Source of the DNA: Thermoplasmata archaeon
Lineage (GTDB): Archaea; Thermoplasmatota; Thermoplasmata; RBG-16-68-12; SOIM01
Reading direction: 5' to 3'
Assembly (NCBI GenBank): GCA_023140195.1
Contig: JAGLME010000015.1
Coordinates: 248,001-312,000, forward strand
Length of the DNA: 64,000 nucleotides
A program made the translations under genes and the position numbers. Shown one piece after another: positions 1-9,073 of the stretch. The number at the start of each line of letters is the position of its first letter. Position 1 is the first letter of the stretch. The notes beneath the pieces were generated by a model. The model did no database searches, had not been told where the DNA came from, and saw nothing but the letters and a program-made list of their open reading frames with translations.

Positions 1-1023
1 GAGGACCTGCGGATAATGGACCTTATCGTACATCTGGAGGAGGTAGGCCAGGCAGTCGTCAGAGATGGGGGATCTTCCACTCTGATGGAGATAGCCAACT
101 TCATGAAGAAATGGAACGAGATGGACGACGGGATGGTGAGGATACAGACCCACGGGAAGGACAAGAAGATCTCCTACAAACTGCTGGACCCATCCATTCT
201 GAGCGCGCCCATATTCAAAGAACTGCATTCTTCAATCATCATGAGCGGCACCCTCCACCCGGTCAACATGTACAGGGACCTACTGGGTCTGGAACCCGAA
301 AGGACGATGTCTGGTAACTACCCTTCGCCTTTTCCCAAGGAGAACAGGTCGGTTGTGGTGACTCCAAGCCTAACAAGTTTGTACGCCAAGAGGACCGAGA
401 GCATGTATGCTTCCTACGCCCAGAACATCATGTGGATCGCAGATGGCCTGCCAGGGAACATCGCAGTGTTCTTTCCGTCCTACGCCTTTCTGCAGAAGAT
501 CAAGGAGGGAATGGGACAATGGAAGGGCAAGGACCTGCTGCAAGAGAGGTCGAGAATGAAGAAGGAAGAGAAGACCGCCCTGCTGGAGGAACTGAAGGTG
601 AAGAAGGAGAAGGGTGGAGCAATCCTCATGGGCGTCCTGGGAGGTTCGCTCTCCGAAGGTATCGATTTCAAGAACAACCTGCTGCACTCGGTCGTGGTCG
701 TCGGTCTTCCCCTGAGCCCACCCAGTATAGAGAACCAGGCCCTCAAGGACTATTATTCCGATAAGTTCGGTCCCAGGAAGGGATTCGAGTATTCGGTCAT
801 CCATCCGGCTCTGAACAAGGTCCTCCAGGCCGCCGGGAGGTGCATCAGGAGCGAGAAGGACAAGGCGATCATATTCCTCATGGACTCCAGATACACGCAG
901 GACCGGTACTCGAAATGCATGCCCCTAGGCTTCGATTTTGACGTGTCCAGGGACGTGCGTGGGAACGTCTCCAGGTTCTCCAAAAGGGCCTTCCCGGAAC
1001 TGGTCACGGTCAGAGTATCTTAA
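1..1023 (+). CDS. XPD/Rad3-type DNA helicase, C-terminal part (5' end outside window)
   Basis: Frame open from base 1; helicase C-terminal motifs GSLSEGIDF, VVVVGLPLSPPS, QAAGRCIRSEKDKAIIFLMDSRY. Confidence 0.85.
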   Translation, partial: EDLRIMDLIVHLEEVGQAVVRDGGSSTLMEIANFMKKWNEMDDGMVRIQTHGKDKKISYKLLDPSILSAPIFKELHSSIIMSGTLHPVNMYRDLLGLEPERTMSGNYPSPFPKENRSVVVTPSLTSLYAKRTESMYASYAQNIMWIADGLPGNIAVFFPSYAFLQKIKEGMGQWKGKDLLQERSRMKKEEKTALLEELKVKKEKGGAILMGVLGGSLSEGIDFKNNLLHSVVVVGLPLSPPSIENQALKDYYSDKFGPRKGFEYSVIHPALNKVLQAAGRCIRSEKDKAIIFLMDSRYTQDRYSKCMPLGFDFDVSRDVRGNVSRFSKRAFPELVTVRVS

Positions 1024-1056
1024 CTTATTTCTATTCGGTCGGCGATTAGTGCGCCG

Positions 1057-1665
1057 ATGCACATTCGGACCGGGGCGGAGGCCGAGATACACCTGGATGA
1101 ATGGGAAGGCCGCAAGGTCGTGAACAAGATCAGGGTGAAGAAGGGCTACCGGGACCCGGAACTGGACGAAAGGCTCAGGTCGAAGAGGATCAAGACAGAA
1201 GTCAAGCTCATGAGGGAGTGCAGGAAACTGGGCATATCGGTCCCGATAATCTATGATGTAGACCTCACTGGCAACAAGATCATGATGGAATTCGTGGAGG
1301 GCGAAAGGGTCAAGGACATCCTGGATTCCGACCGGAAGGACAAGAAGGGTCTGTGCTGGGAGATAGGGGAGAAGGTCGGCAGGATGCACAGAGAAGGCAT
1401 TGCACATGGGGATTTGACCACCTCAAACATGATACTGAATGGAGAGAGACTGTATTTCATCGATCTCAGCCTGGGGGAGAAGTCGGAGGAACTGGAGGTT
1501 CTGGGTGTGGACCTTCACCTTCTGAGGGAAGCGTTCTTGAGCGCCCATTCCAAGGTCTTCGATCTGTTCGAGGAGGTTCTCAAGGGGTACCTCGCCTCAT
1601 ATCCAGAAGGGTCTGATGTGATACAGAAGATGAAAGACATCGAATCCAGGGGGAGATACACCTGA
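1057..1665 (+). CDS. bud32: Kae1-associated serine/threonine kinase Bud32
   Basis: Short kinase with GAEAEIH, IAHGDLTTSNMI, YFIDLSLG motifs. Confidence 0.9.
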   Translation: MHIRTGAEAEIHLDEWEGRKVVNKIRVKKGYRDPELDERLRSKRIKTEVKLMRECRKLGISVPIIYDVDLTGNKIMMEFVEGERVKDILDSDRKDKKGLCWEIGEKVGRMHREGIAHGDLTTSNMILNGERLYFIDLSLGEKSEELEVLGVDLHLLREAFLSAHSKVFDLFEEVLKGYLASYPEGSDVIQKMKDIESRGRYT

Positions 1666-1673
1666 TACGGTTC

Positions 1674-2210
1674 GTGACCACCAATGAAGGCAAGTTCAGA
1701 GAGGTCTCCAGGATGCTGGCTGAGGCCGGGATCGAATCCGAGATGGTCGATCTGGATTACCCTGAGATTCAATGCGATACACTGGAAGAAGTGGTCAAGA
1801 ATGCCTTGAACTGGTTATCTGGCAAGGTGGAAGGGGATTTCTTGATAGATGATTCGGGATTGTTCATATCTTCTCTGGGGGGCTTTCCTGGCGTGTATTC
1901 CTCGTACGTCTTTCACACCGTTGGTTGCGAGGGCATACTGAAGATCCTTGAGGGCGTGGAGGACAGAGATGCTGAATTCAGGTGTTGCTTTGGTCTGCAC
2001 TGGCGTGACGAGGACAAGTTGTTCCCAGGCGTTTCGCCCGGGACAATGGCCAAGGATGAGAGAGGCGAGAGAGGATTCGGCTACGATCCCATCTTCGTGC
2101 CGTCTGGACATCAGAAGACGTTTGCCGAGATCTCCACTGAAGAGAAGAACGAGCTCTCCCACAGGGGCAAGGCACTGGAAAAGGTGCTGGAGTTTCTCAA
2201 AGGACAGTGA
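1674..2210 (+). CDS. XTP/dITP pyrophosphatase (RdgB/HAM1 family)
   Basis: TTNEGKFREV N-terminus, DDSGLFI, GFGYDPIFVP, SHRGKAL motifs. Confidence 0.93.
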   Translation: MTTNEGKFREVSRMLAEAGIESEMVDLDYPEIQCDTLEEVVKNALNWLSGKVEGDFLIDDSGLFISSLGGFPGVYSSYVFHTVGCEGILKILEGVEDRDAEFRCCFGLHWRDEDKLFPGVSPGTMAKDERGERGFGYDPIFVPSGHQKTFAEISTEEKNELSHRGKALEKVLEFLKGQ

Positions 2211-2255
2211 GACAACCATATAGGAACGTTAATATCCCCGACATACTTTCGAAGA

Positions 2256-3236
2256 ATGTCTGATGGTGATGAGCAGATGGATGAGAACCGAGTGCTTCTA
2301 ACTGGCGGTGCCGGATTCATTGGCAGTCATCTAGCGGACAAGCTCATCGAAATGGGCAAGGATGTAGTCTGCATAGACAATTTCAGCTCAGGCAAGATGG
2401 AGTACATCGACCATCTGATGACAAACCCGAAGTTCTCTCTTATCAGAGCTGACCTTTTCAAAGAGGATTTCACCGAGGCTTTGAGGGACTGCGATGTCGT
2501 CTTTCATGTTGCTGCGAACCCGGATGTTAGGTTGGGAGCGGACGATACGGGGGTACATCTCGATCAGAACGTAACCGTCACCCACAATGTGCTTGAGGCC
2601 ATGAGGAAGAAAGACGTCGAGAACATACTCTTCACTTCCACTTCAACCGTCTATGGAGAAGCCTCTGTCATTCCAACGCCTGAGGACTATGGCCCCTTGG
2701 AACCCATTTCGCTTTACGGTTCATCCAAGCTTGCCTGCGATGCCCTGATCTCTGCCTATTGCCACACCTTCGGGATGAAGGCGGCAACCTACAGGTTCGC
2801 GAATGTCGTGGGACCGAGAAGCACTCATGGGGTCACGTATGATTTCGTTCACAAACTGAGGAAAGACCCTCAGAAACTGGAGATCCTCGGCAAGGAGCCA
2901 GGTACTAAGAAATCGTATTGCCACATCGACGATTGTGTTTCCGGGATGATTACAGGCTGGGAGAGACTTGAAGATAGGTTCGAGGCGTTCAACATCGGCA
3001 GTGACGATTCCATCTTCGTGAAGCAGATAGCGGACATTGTGTGCGAGGAGATGGGTCTGGAGAACGTGGAGTACTCATGGACCGGCGGAGTGGATGATGG
3101 AAGGGGCTGGAAGGGTGACGTAAGGACCATGCTCTTGGCCACTGATATGCTCAAAGGCCGGGGATGGATGCCTAAGTACAACAGCGAAGGCTCGATAAGG
3201 GAAGCTGCTACGTACATTATCCAGGAACTCGGCTGA
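2256..3236 (+). CDS. NAD-dependent epimerase/dehydratase (UDP-glucose 4-epimerase-like)
   Basis: TGGAGFIGSHL Rossmann motif, YGSSK catalytic motif. Confidence 0.9.
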   Translation: MSDGDEQMDENRVLLTGGAGFIGSHLADKLIEMGKDVVCIDNFSSGKMEYIDHLMTNPKFSLIRADLFKEDFTEALRDCDVVFHVAANPDVRLGADDTGVHLDQNVTVTHNVLEAMRKKDVENILFTSTSTVYGEASVIPTPEDYGPLEPISLYGSSKLACDALISAYCHTFGMKAATYRFANVVGPRSTHGVTYDFVHKLRKDPQKLEILGKEPGTKKSYCHIDDCVSGMITGWERLEDRFEAFNIGSDDSIFVKQIADIVCEEMGLENVEYSWTGGVDDGRGWKGDVRTMLLATDMLKGRGWMPKYNSEGSIREAATYIIQELG

Positions 3237-3286
3237 AAACAGAATGGCAACCTTTATTAGACGACCTTTTCTTTGCTGGTAAGCAG

Positions 3287-3361
3287 GGGCCCGTAGGGTA
3301 GTTTGGCCTATCCTAGTGGCTTTGGGAGCCATTGACTCCGGTTCAAATCCGGGCGGGCCCA
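3287..3361 (+). tRNA. tRNA-Pro (anticodon TGG)
   Basis: Acceptor GGGCCCG/CGGGCCC, anticodon stem GTGGC/GCCAT with loop TTTGGGA, T arm CCGGTTCAAATCCGG. Confidence 0.9.
3342..3361 (+). repeat. attL core (within 3' end of tRNA-Pro)
   Basis: TTCAAATCCGGGCGGGCCCA, identical to 50410-50429. Confidence 0.88.
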
Positions 3362-3371
3362 TACCCTTCTA

Positions 3372-3382
3372 GGTTCAGAACC
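3372..3382. promoter_or_regulatory. Palindrome GGTTCAGAACC inside attL, candidate integrase/excisionase arm site
   Basis: Perfect inverted repeat, 10 bp inside the att core; counterpart at 50391-50401. Confidence 0.5.
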
Positions 3383-3412
3383 ATTAAGTAATCGGGGAAA
3401 TATGTCCCAAAT

Positions 3413-4702
3413 ATGGCGAAAAAGGGAAGAGGGTCCCGTTTCACGAAGTTACTAGACGATCCCGAAGTCCGCAGGTGGTATGAGAACAATGCAAGAGGAT
3501 CTGTTGTTACTGCCGATGTCTATCTTCGTCGATTGGGCAATTTCTGTGAGGCTCACAGCACGACTCCAAAGAAGTTTGCTGCCAAGAGTGAGAAGGATAT
3601 CTATGGCATCTTGCTGGACTATGTCAGCAAACTCGAGAAAGAGGGGAAGTCTGGCTCCTACATCAGTTCAATAATGAAAGCACTGAAGTCCTGGCTGGCA
3701 TTCAATGACAAGGAAGTGAAAAGAAAGATCAAGATCCGAGGGGCAGATGCTACTCCAACTCTGAAAGATGAAAGAATCCCCACTCCCCTGGAACTAAAGG
3801 GTATTCTTATGTCAGGAGACAAGAAGACCCGCGTTGCGTGCGTATTGGTCGCTCATTCGGGCTTTAGACTCCAAACGTTGGGCACATATCTCGGTGACAA
3901 TGGTCTTCGGGTAGGAGATTTTCCAGAACTTCGAATTGACGGTGATCACGTGGATTTCTCAGAGGTCCCAGCGATGATTGTGGTAAGGCCGGAACTGAGC
4001 AAGGCCGGACACAAGTACATCACCTTTCTTTCAGAGGAGGGCTGCGAATACCTTAAGGAGTATCTGGAAGAGCGCATGAGAACCGGGGAGAAGCTGAGCA
4101 ATCGATCATCGATTGTCAGGCCAAAGACGGCAGCCAAGCAGTTCATATCTACAACGAACATTGGAGACACGATTAGACATGCGATAAGGAAGGCTGGATT
4201 CTCTTGGAGACCCTACGTGTTGAGGTCCTATTTTGATACGCAGCTGATGTTGGCGGAATCCAAAGGCCACCTCCTCAGAGACTATCGCACACTCTGGATG
4301 GGCCACAAAGGCGATATTGAGCACACTTACACGACGAACAAGAGCAGGTTGCCTCCTCAAGTCATAGACGACATGCGGGAAGCGTACAGAAAGAGCCAGG
4401 AGTTCCTTCAGACGAAGAGACCTGAGGGCCCCAAGGAGGAGGACCTGAAGTTCATGTTCCGCGCCGAATTACTTCGGATGGCCGGCTACGACGACGAAGA
4501 GATGGAAAAGGCAGGACTTCTTGAACTCCCTGAGGATGAGTTCAGGGAAGCTGTTCAAGAACGGTTGCTCGGTGCAAAAGGGAACAACAATTACAGTCAG
4601 AAGGCAATATCCATGGATGAGGTTGATAAGTATCTTGAAGAAGGATGGGAGTTCGTCACAACGCTTCCAAATGACAAAGTGGTAGTGAGGTGTCCATTGT
4701 GA
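3413..4702 (+). CDS. Archaeal tyrosine recombinase/integrase
   Basis: N-terminal SAM-like core-binding region; C-terminal HSGFRLQTL, YVLRSYFDTQL, MGHKGDIEHTYTTNK; adjacent to tRNA. Confidence 0.85.
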   Translation: MAKKGRGSRFTKLLDDPEVRRWYENNARGSVVTADVYLRRLGNFCEAHSTTPKKFAAKSEKDIYGILLDYVSKLEKEGKSGSYISSIMKALKSWLAFNDKEVKRKIKIRGADATPTLKDERIPTPLELKGILMSGDKKTRVACVLVAHSGFRLQTLGTYLGDNGLRVGDFPELRIDGDHVDFSEVPAMIVVRPELSKAGHKYITFLSEEGCEYLKEYLEERMRTGEKLSNRSSIVRPKTAAKQFISTTNIGDTIRHAIRKAGFSWRPYVLRSYFDTQLMLAESKGHLLRDYRTLWMGHKGDIEHTYTTNKSRLPPQVIDDMREAYRKSQEFLQTKRPEGPKEEDLKFMFRAELLRMAGYDDEEMEKAGLLELPEDEFREAVQERLLGAKGNNNYSQKAISMDEVDKYLEEGWEFVTTLPNDKVVVRCPL

Positions 4703-4795
4703 GGATTGGTGGCCGCACTCTGTTTGCCAACGCCTATCTCAACGTCAGTACAAGGACGGAAGTATGCTAAGTCAGAGGGAGCATATGGGCAAGAA

Positions 4796-4822
4796 TGTCG
4801 TTGTTCTCATTGAACAACGACA
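4796..4822. repeat. Dispersed palindrome, copy 1 (TGTCGTTGTT-ctcattg-AACAACGACA)
   Basis: Perfect 10-bp stem, 7-nt loop; related copies listed separately. Confidence 0.6.
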
Positions 4823-4909
4823 AAACTTCCTGTGTCTTCTCCAATTGGACATCTGAGGGGAGCAAATGATAGAGGTGGAAAGGATTAGAAGAGACTTTCG
4901 AGAGAACAG

Positions 4910-4927
4910 AAGGGGGCTTACGGCGGT
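4910..4927 (+). repeat. 18-bp direct repeat AAGGGGGCTTACGGCGGT, copy 1
   Basis: Identical to 7645-7662. Confidence 0.6.
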
Positions 4928-5067
4928 GACCTGGCACCCTTCACCCCTTCTTCTTGTGTGGCCAGTATGTTTCTCTGTTGGTTTTCGGATGAGAATATGT
5001 ATCAAGAGCGATGCTGAGAATCTTTTTTCGTTTTTTCTAACTATAATGCTGACGATATGAATTGTGT

Positions 5068-5640
5068 TCAACTCAAAGGAGTGGAGAACGTTACCTGCGA
5101 TATCAGTTCACCGTTTGGCCCCCAAATCAACTGGATGGTGTACTGTGATTTTGAGCCAAGCCCCGTGAACAAGAGATAGTCCCCCCCATCAACCTTCTCG
5201 TCTCCTTCGCTATCGTGGTAAGTGTCATTACACATGTCATCACCATGATGGAGAATCAAGCTTCCATCTCCGTCGCTCTGAAAGAAGTAGGTTCCCTTGC
5301 CTGTGGTATTTTCGACGATGATGTTCAGCATCGTTGGATGTGGATTATTACTCAACTTCCCAAAGGTCAAATTAGCCGTAGTGGCATTGATTACTTCAAC
5401 ACCTGAGAACGAGCCAGTCGGAGTGGGGATAGGCGGGTCTACGCGTGGGCCATCAGGCGGGATGATATAGAGGATCAAGGCAAGGGCTCAGAGGGCCGCA
5501 GACAAGAAGGATTAGCATCAGACAGACGCAGACGACGCTAGCGGGGATGGGCGAGATCTCACCCCAGTATTCATCATCAGAGTCAAACCCATCCCCAATA
5601 TATCCAAACTGGATTTCCCCATTCCGAGTTTTGCAGTCGC
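5068..5640 (-). pseudogene. Frameshifted archaeal type IV pilin-like gene
   Basis: One frame reads GEISPIPASVVCVCLMLILLVC (pilin-type SPI plus hydrophobic helix); +1 frame continues ALALILYIIPPDGP...SLILHHGDD...YTIQLIWGPNGELISQVTF. Confidence 0.5.
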
Positions 5641-5757
5641 TTACTTCCTCTGACTTGCGTTTCTATCACTTCTCGAAAGCATGCGCTGGAACTGATTGCT
5701 TACGGATTTCTCCTCTGATGGCCAGTCAATCTGTGCGCACAGACTGCTAGTGGAATC

Positions 5758-7170
5758 TTAACGGTACCACGGATTCTCGACCAAGAACCAGAGCATGTAC
5801 ATGCTGTAGTAGAGGACGGGGACGGGATCGATGCTGATGATTCGGTATGCGTTGGTGTTCGGCGGGGAACCTGGTGGTGGTGCAGTCGGATTGACAACCG
5901 AGTTGGGAAGGTTAGTTATGATTAGGCCGTTCACTGTCACCGGATTCCAGTAGTCCGGAACGACCACATCGATGCAGAACGTCGGTTGGCTGGCTACTGT
6001 ACGGAAAGTGCTTTCAATGTCAACGCTGAACAGCTCATGCTTCCCGTCGTACTCGTTGAAGTCGGCGTAGACGAAGGACGGACTCAGTGGGAACAGGACG
6101 CAGCCAGGGTCGAAGTAGTAGTAGACCCAGGCGAGTCTATCCGTATGCCATTCATTATCGACCTTGACCAATATCGAATCCGTTGCCGTGGCGACGGCGA
6201 TGACCGTCGCCTTTGCCTCAATCTTATAATGATAGAGGTCACCGAGATTATCCATCCTCGAGCAGTCGAGTTCTGCTACCCATAGGCCTGTGTGTTCATC
6301 GTAGGTCGCTGGGAGCGTTAGAAACCACGTGTCTCCAGGGACTATGGTGATTTCGTATCGAACGTCTACGAGGGTGCCGTAGTAGTCCACTCTCGATTTC
6401 AGCGTCGGGCACGTGCAATTGTTGGAAAGGATTGCATCCCATTCTTCTGGTGGGTCGACGGCCATTTTTGGCTCGACTATCTCAACATCGACATAGGGTT
6501 GCGGATCCTCGTAGTCGATGGTGAGCTTCGGTTCCGTGCTCGGCCACGGGGGTGGCGCGGGGTCCCTGGTAAAGAAGCCATTGCTACAAGCGTCGCCTTC
6601 ACTGTCACCGCCTTCGTGGGCCATTCTCAACATCACGCCGTAGTTGTCAAATGTCCCGTCGTACCAATCCTGAACAAGATCGGTTATCTCGAAGTCAAGA
6701 ATGCCCATCTGAACATCAGAATCCTCTCCCGAGGGTTCTGCCGCATAGTCGGGTTCCTTGTTCCAAGTGACTGAAGATTCTCCCCAATACGTACGGGCTC
6801 TGTACGCGTGCACGTTCGTTGGGAGGTCGAAATCTATGCAAGTAACGCCGGTCGGTCCTTGGACGGTCAAAACAGCATTCGTTACTACGTATCCTTGTCC
6901 AAGCGAGGACAGATCGAACTTCAGAAGGAATCTGTTGTTAGTCATAGGACCCGATCCGATTCCGGCTGTTCCATCTTTTCCGTAATTCGTGGTCGGATTT
7001 GCCTGACTGATGTGCGAATCGATATCGCTCGGCTGTATCACCATCTGATATGCTCTTACTCCATCCGGCAGGACGAGAATTACACCCTGCATCAACAAGC
7101 TCACAGTGAGAACTATCAGGATAGCTCTCATCACTATCTTCTTTCTTTCTCTCATATGTTCCCTCTCCAT
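5758..7170 (-). CDS. Exported DNRLRE-domain surface protein
   Basis: N-terminal hydrophobic segment; QPSDIDSHISQANPTTNYGKDGTAGIGSG...RFLLKFDLSSL typical of DNRLRE domains. Confidence 0.7.
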   Translation of the reverse strand: MEREHMRERKKIVMRAILIVLTVSLLMQGVILVLPDGVRAYQMVIQPSDIDSHISQANPTTNYGKDGTAGIGSGPMTNNRFLLKFDLSSLGQGYVVTNAVLTVQGPTGVTCIDFDLPTNVHAYRARTYWGESSVTWNKEPDYAAEPSGEDSDVQMGILDFEITDLVQDWYDGTFDNYGVMLRMAHEGGDSEGDACSNGFFTRDPAPPPWPSTEPKLTIDYEDPQPYVDVEIVEPKMAVDPPEEWDAILSNNCTCPTLKSRVDYYGTLVDVRYEITIVPGDTWFLTLPATYDEHTGLWVAELDCSRMDNLGDLYHYKIEAKATVIAVATATDSILVKVDNEWHTDRLAWVYYYFDPGCVLFPLSPSFVYADFNEYDGKHELFSVDIESTFRTVASQPTFCIDVVVPDYWNPVTVNGLIITNLPNSVVNPTAPPPGSPPNTNAYRIISIDPVPVLYYSMYMLWFLVENPWYR

Positions 7171-7445
7171 GTGGTGTCCTAAAGGTCCTCTTTGAGCCTC
7201 ATATCCATTCCCAGATTCCTTTCTCAGTCACATGGACACCGTTTCGCCATGGATAGGAGATATAAATAAGTGTTGCGTCTTTCTCATTCCTAGAGTTACT
7301 ACAAAAGAGAATATCCTATCACACGCACTACATCGCGGTGCCCTATTGAATTGCCACATTTCATGAGCCGTGCGACCTCTGCCCTCAGCAGTTCGATCGC
7401 GTCTGCTTACAGTAAAAGCAAACAACAACGCTCAGAAGGTCATCC

Positions 7446-7477
7446 CTCACTGATTCCATATTCCTTGAATCAATGAG
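7446..7477. promoter_or_regulatory. Inverted repeat CTCAcTGATTC-N10-GAATCAaTGAG
   Basis: 11-bp arms with one mismatch in an intergenic region. Confidence 0.4.
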
Positions 7478-7644
7478 TATTCCCCTACAAATATGCTACC
7501 ATCCGCTGGCAGACATGATTTGGATGACATGCTTCTTCAGTCTGTGTGGCAGTAAAAAAGAAAAGAACAGGACCCGTTCCCGAGCCCCTTGTCTCAAGGA
7601 ATTCCAGACATTTCCTATCCGATCAGGCAAGATCCGACCGACCT

Positions 7645-7662
7645 AAGGGGGCTTACGGCGGT
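7645..7662 (+). repeat. 18-bp direct repeat AAGGGGGCTTACGGCGGT, copy 2
   Basis: Identical to 4910-4927. Confidence 0.6.
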
Positions 7663-7695
7663 CGTGAGAATGTGACCTATGGAAGGAGGTGCCAA

Positions 7696-7726
7696 AATGT
7701 CGTCCATCCCTATGCAAGAAGACATT
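7696..7726. repeat. Dispersed palindrome-like element (AATGTCGTCC...AGAAGACATT)
   Basis: Terminal AATGTC/GACATT plus family resemblance. Confidence 0.4.
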
Positions 7727-7835
7727 TTGTTCACTCAGAACATTGGCAAGGTATTTATCATTTGATCTGTTATCTTATTCCATCATAAGGGGGCGCCGAG
7801 GCGGGGCGCAATAGAAATACCGATATGGAAGGGAG

Positions 7836-8312
7836 GTGAGAATTGTCATGCCTTTAGTGAATAAAAGAACAGAGACCCAGGAGGAGTTCGACAGGGCAAA
7901 ACTGGAAGAGTCTGTTAGACGGGCTGGAGCTACTGAAGAGACGGCAAAAGAGATTGCATCGAGAATCGATCCCGCTACATTGAAGACAACCGAGGAAATT
8001 AGGAGACATGTAGTCGAAGAGTTGAGAAAGACGGATGCGGCTATTGCCGAACGATATGAGAGAACAAGGAATCTTGCAGCAAAGAAAGCAATGGAAGCAG
8101 TAATGGGCACAGTTAGGTTGCACATGGAAACTATGAAAGCATTGGGCGCGAACACAGGCGATACGATTGTCATAGAGCACCTGGAGAATACACATACCTT
8201 GAGAGCAGAAACTGCTTCTGTCGAAAGAAAGGAGATGCATCTGCACAAGAGGGACTTGGAAACACTGGGTGCAACCGAGGGAGCAAGACTGGCTGTGAGA
8301 CGAAGCACATAG
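7836..8312 (+). CDS. ATP-cone domain protein with C-terminal double-psi-barrel-like region
   Basis: VNKRTETQEEFDRAKLEESVRRAG...IRRHVVEELRKTDAAIAERYERTR resembles ATP-cone; C-term VRLHMETMKALGANTGDTIVIEH / MHLHKRDLETLGATEGARLAVRR. Likely start ATG near 7848. Confidence 0.65.
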   Translation: MRIVMPLVNKRTETQEEFDRAKLEESVRRAGATEETAKEIASRIDPATLKTTEEIRRHVVEELRKTDAAIAERYERTRNLAAKKAMEAVMGTVRLHMETMKALGANTGDTIVIEHLENTHTLRAETASVERKEMHLHKRDLETLGATEGARLAVRRST

Positions 8313-8313
8313 T

Positions 8314-8335
8314 GGAGGAAAAACCCTCCTTTTTT
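8314..8335 (+). terminator. Hairpin plus T-tract downstream of ATP-cone gene
   Basis: GGAGG-aaaaac-CCTCC followed by TTTTTT and a second T-run, directly after the stop codon. Confidence 0.6.
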
Positions 8336-8359
8336 CATTTTTTTGGGAAAAGAACCCCG

Positions 8360-8390
8360 CCTCTTGAATCTATGAAGAGGACATTCCTTC
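8360..8390 (+). repeat. Dispersed palindrome (CCTCTT-N9-AAGAGG + ACATTCCTTC tail)
   Basis: Same layout and tail as copies at 20229 and 27851. Confidence 0.45.
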
Positions 8391-8682
8391 TATGAGTGGA
8401 TTCGATATTACCAAGAAGTTTCGATTTCAGGATGTCCTTCCTGTTTGAACAAAGGAACTCCTTGTTTTCTGTGCATCGGTCGCAACTGTCCGATGCGTTT
8501 CCTGTCGCAACCACGCTACAAGAATCCACACCTGCTGAGGACCTCTGCAATCGATTCGACCGCGCGATCCGGCGAGAGATTTGATAGGCTCAACCGCATA
8601 CTGAGAACTTGGCAAGACATACGGTATGGTCCTTCAAGAAGCAAGAACACTCATCTAGGGGCTAGGGAGTATTCTGATACAA

Positions 8683-9006
8683 TTATCGCCCTTCTATGCG
8701 AAGAGCCCCCAATTCGCATGCTATGTTGTCAGTGAGCTGATATACGAACAGGCCACCGCGCTTCCGCCCCTTGGGAGATTCGGGACTATATCGGTTCAAA
8801 AGGTCTGCCTCCAAGAGCTTTCGAACCTTTGCCATGCACATGGACAGCTTCAGACCAGTAGAATAGCATATCTCTTCGATCGTAAGCGGCTGTTCCAGAG
8901 CACATGCCAGTATGAAGATGTCTTCTTCATCAACTTCAACATCGGACTTGTTCTGGAGATAGCTTTTCAAATCCTCGAACTTGCCAAGAGTCTTTTCTCG
9001 GTTCAT
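8683..9006 (-). CDS. Winged-helix transcriptional regulator
   Basis: ALEQPLTIEEICYSTGLKLSMCMAKVRKLLEADLLNRY HTH pattern. Confidence 0.65.
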   Translation of the reverse strand: MNREKTLGKFEDLKSYLQNKSDVEVDEEDIFILACALEQPLTIEEICYSTGLKLSMCMAKVRKLLEADLLNRYSPESPKGRKRGGLFVYQLTDNIACELGALRIEGR

Positions 9007-9055
9007 ATGATTGGTTACCTCAGCAATGCAAGAACGCTACGTCGGTTGCCAAAAG

Positions 9056-9073
9056 GATAATGTTATCATTATC
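9056..9073. promoter_or_regulatory. Candidate operator GATAATG-TTAT-CATTATC
   Basis: Perfect 7-bp inverted repeat about 50 bp upstream of the regulator start. Confidence 0.45.

Noticed and set aside
370-804. Antisense ORFs (370..804, 480..746, 753..1007 and similar) opposite the helicase
   Set aside because: Shadow ORFs on the reverse strand of a clear conserved gene in GC-rich coding DNA.
8405-8460. Possible further palindrome copy (ggatgtccttcctgtttgaacaaagg)
   Set aside because: Only partial arms and a degenerate tail; too weak to count without a model-based scan.
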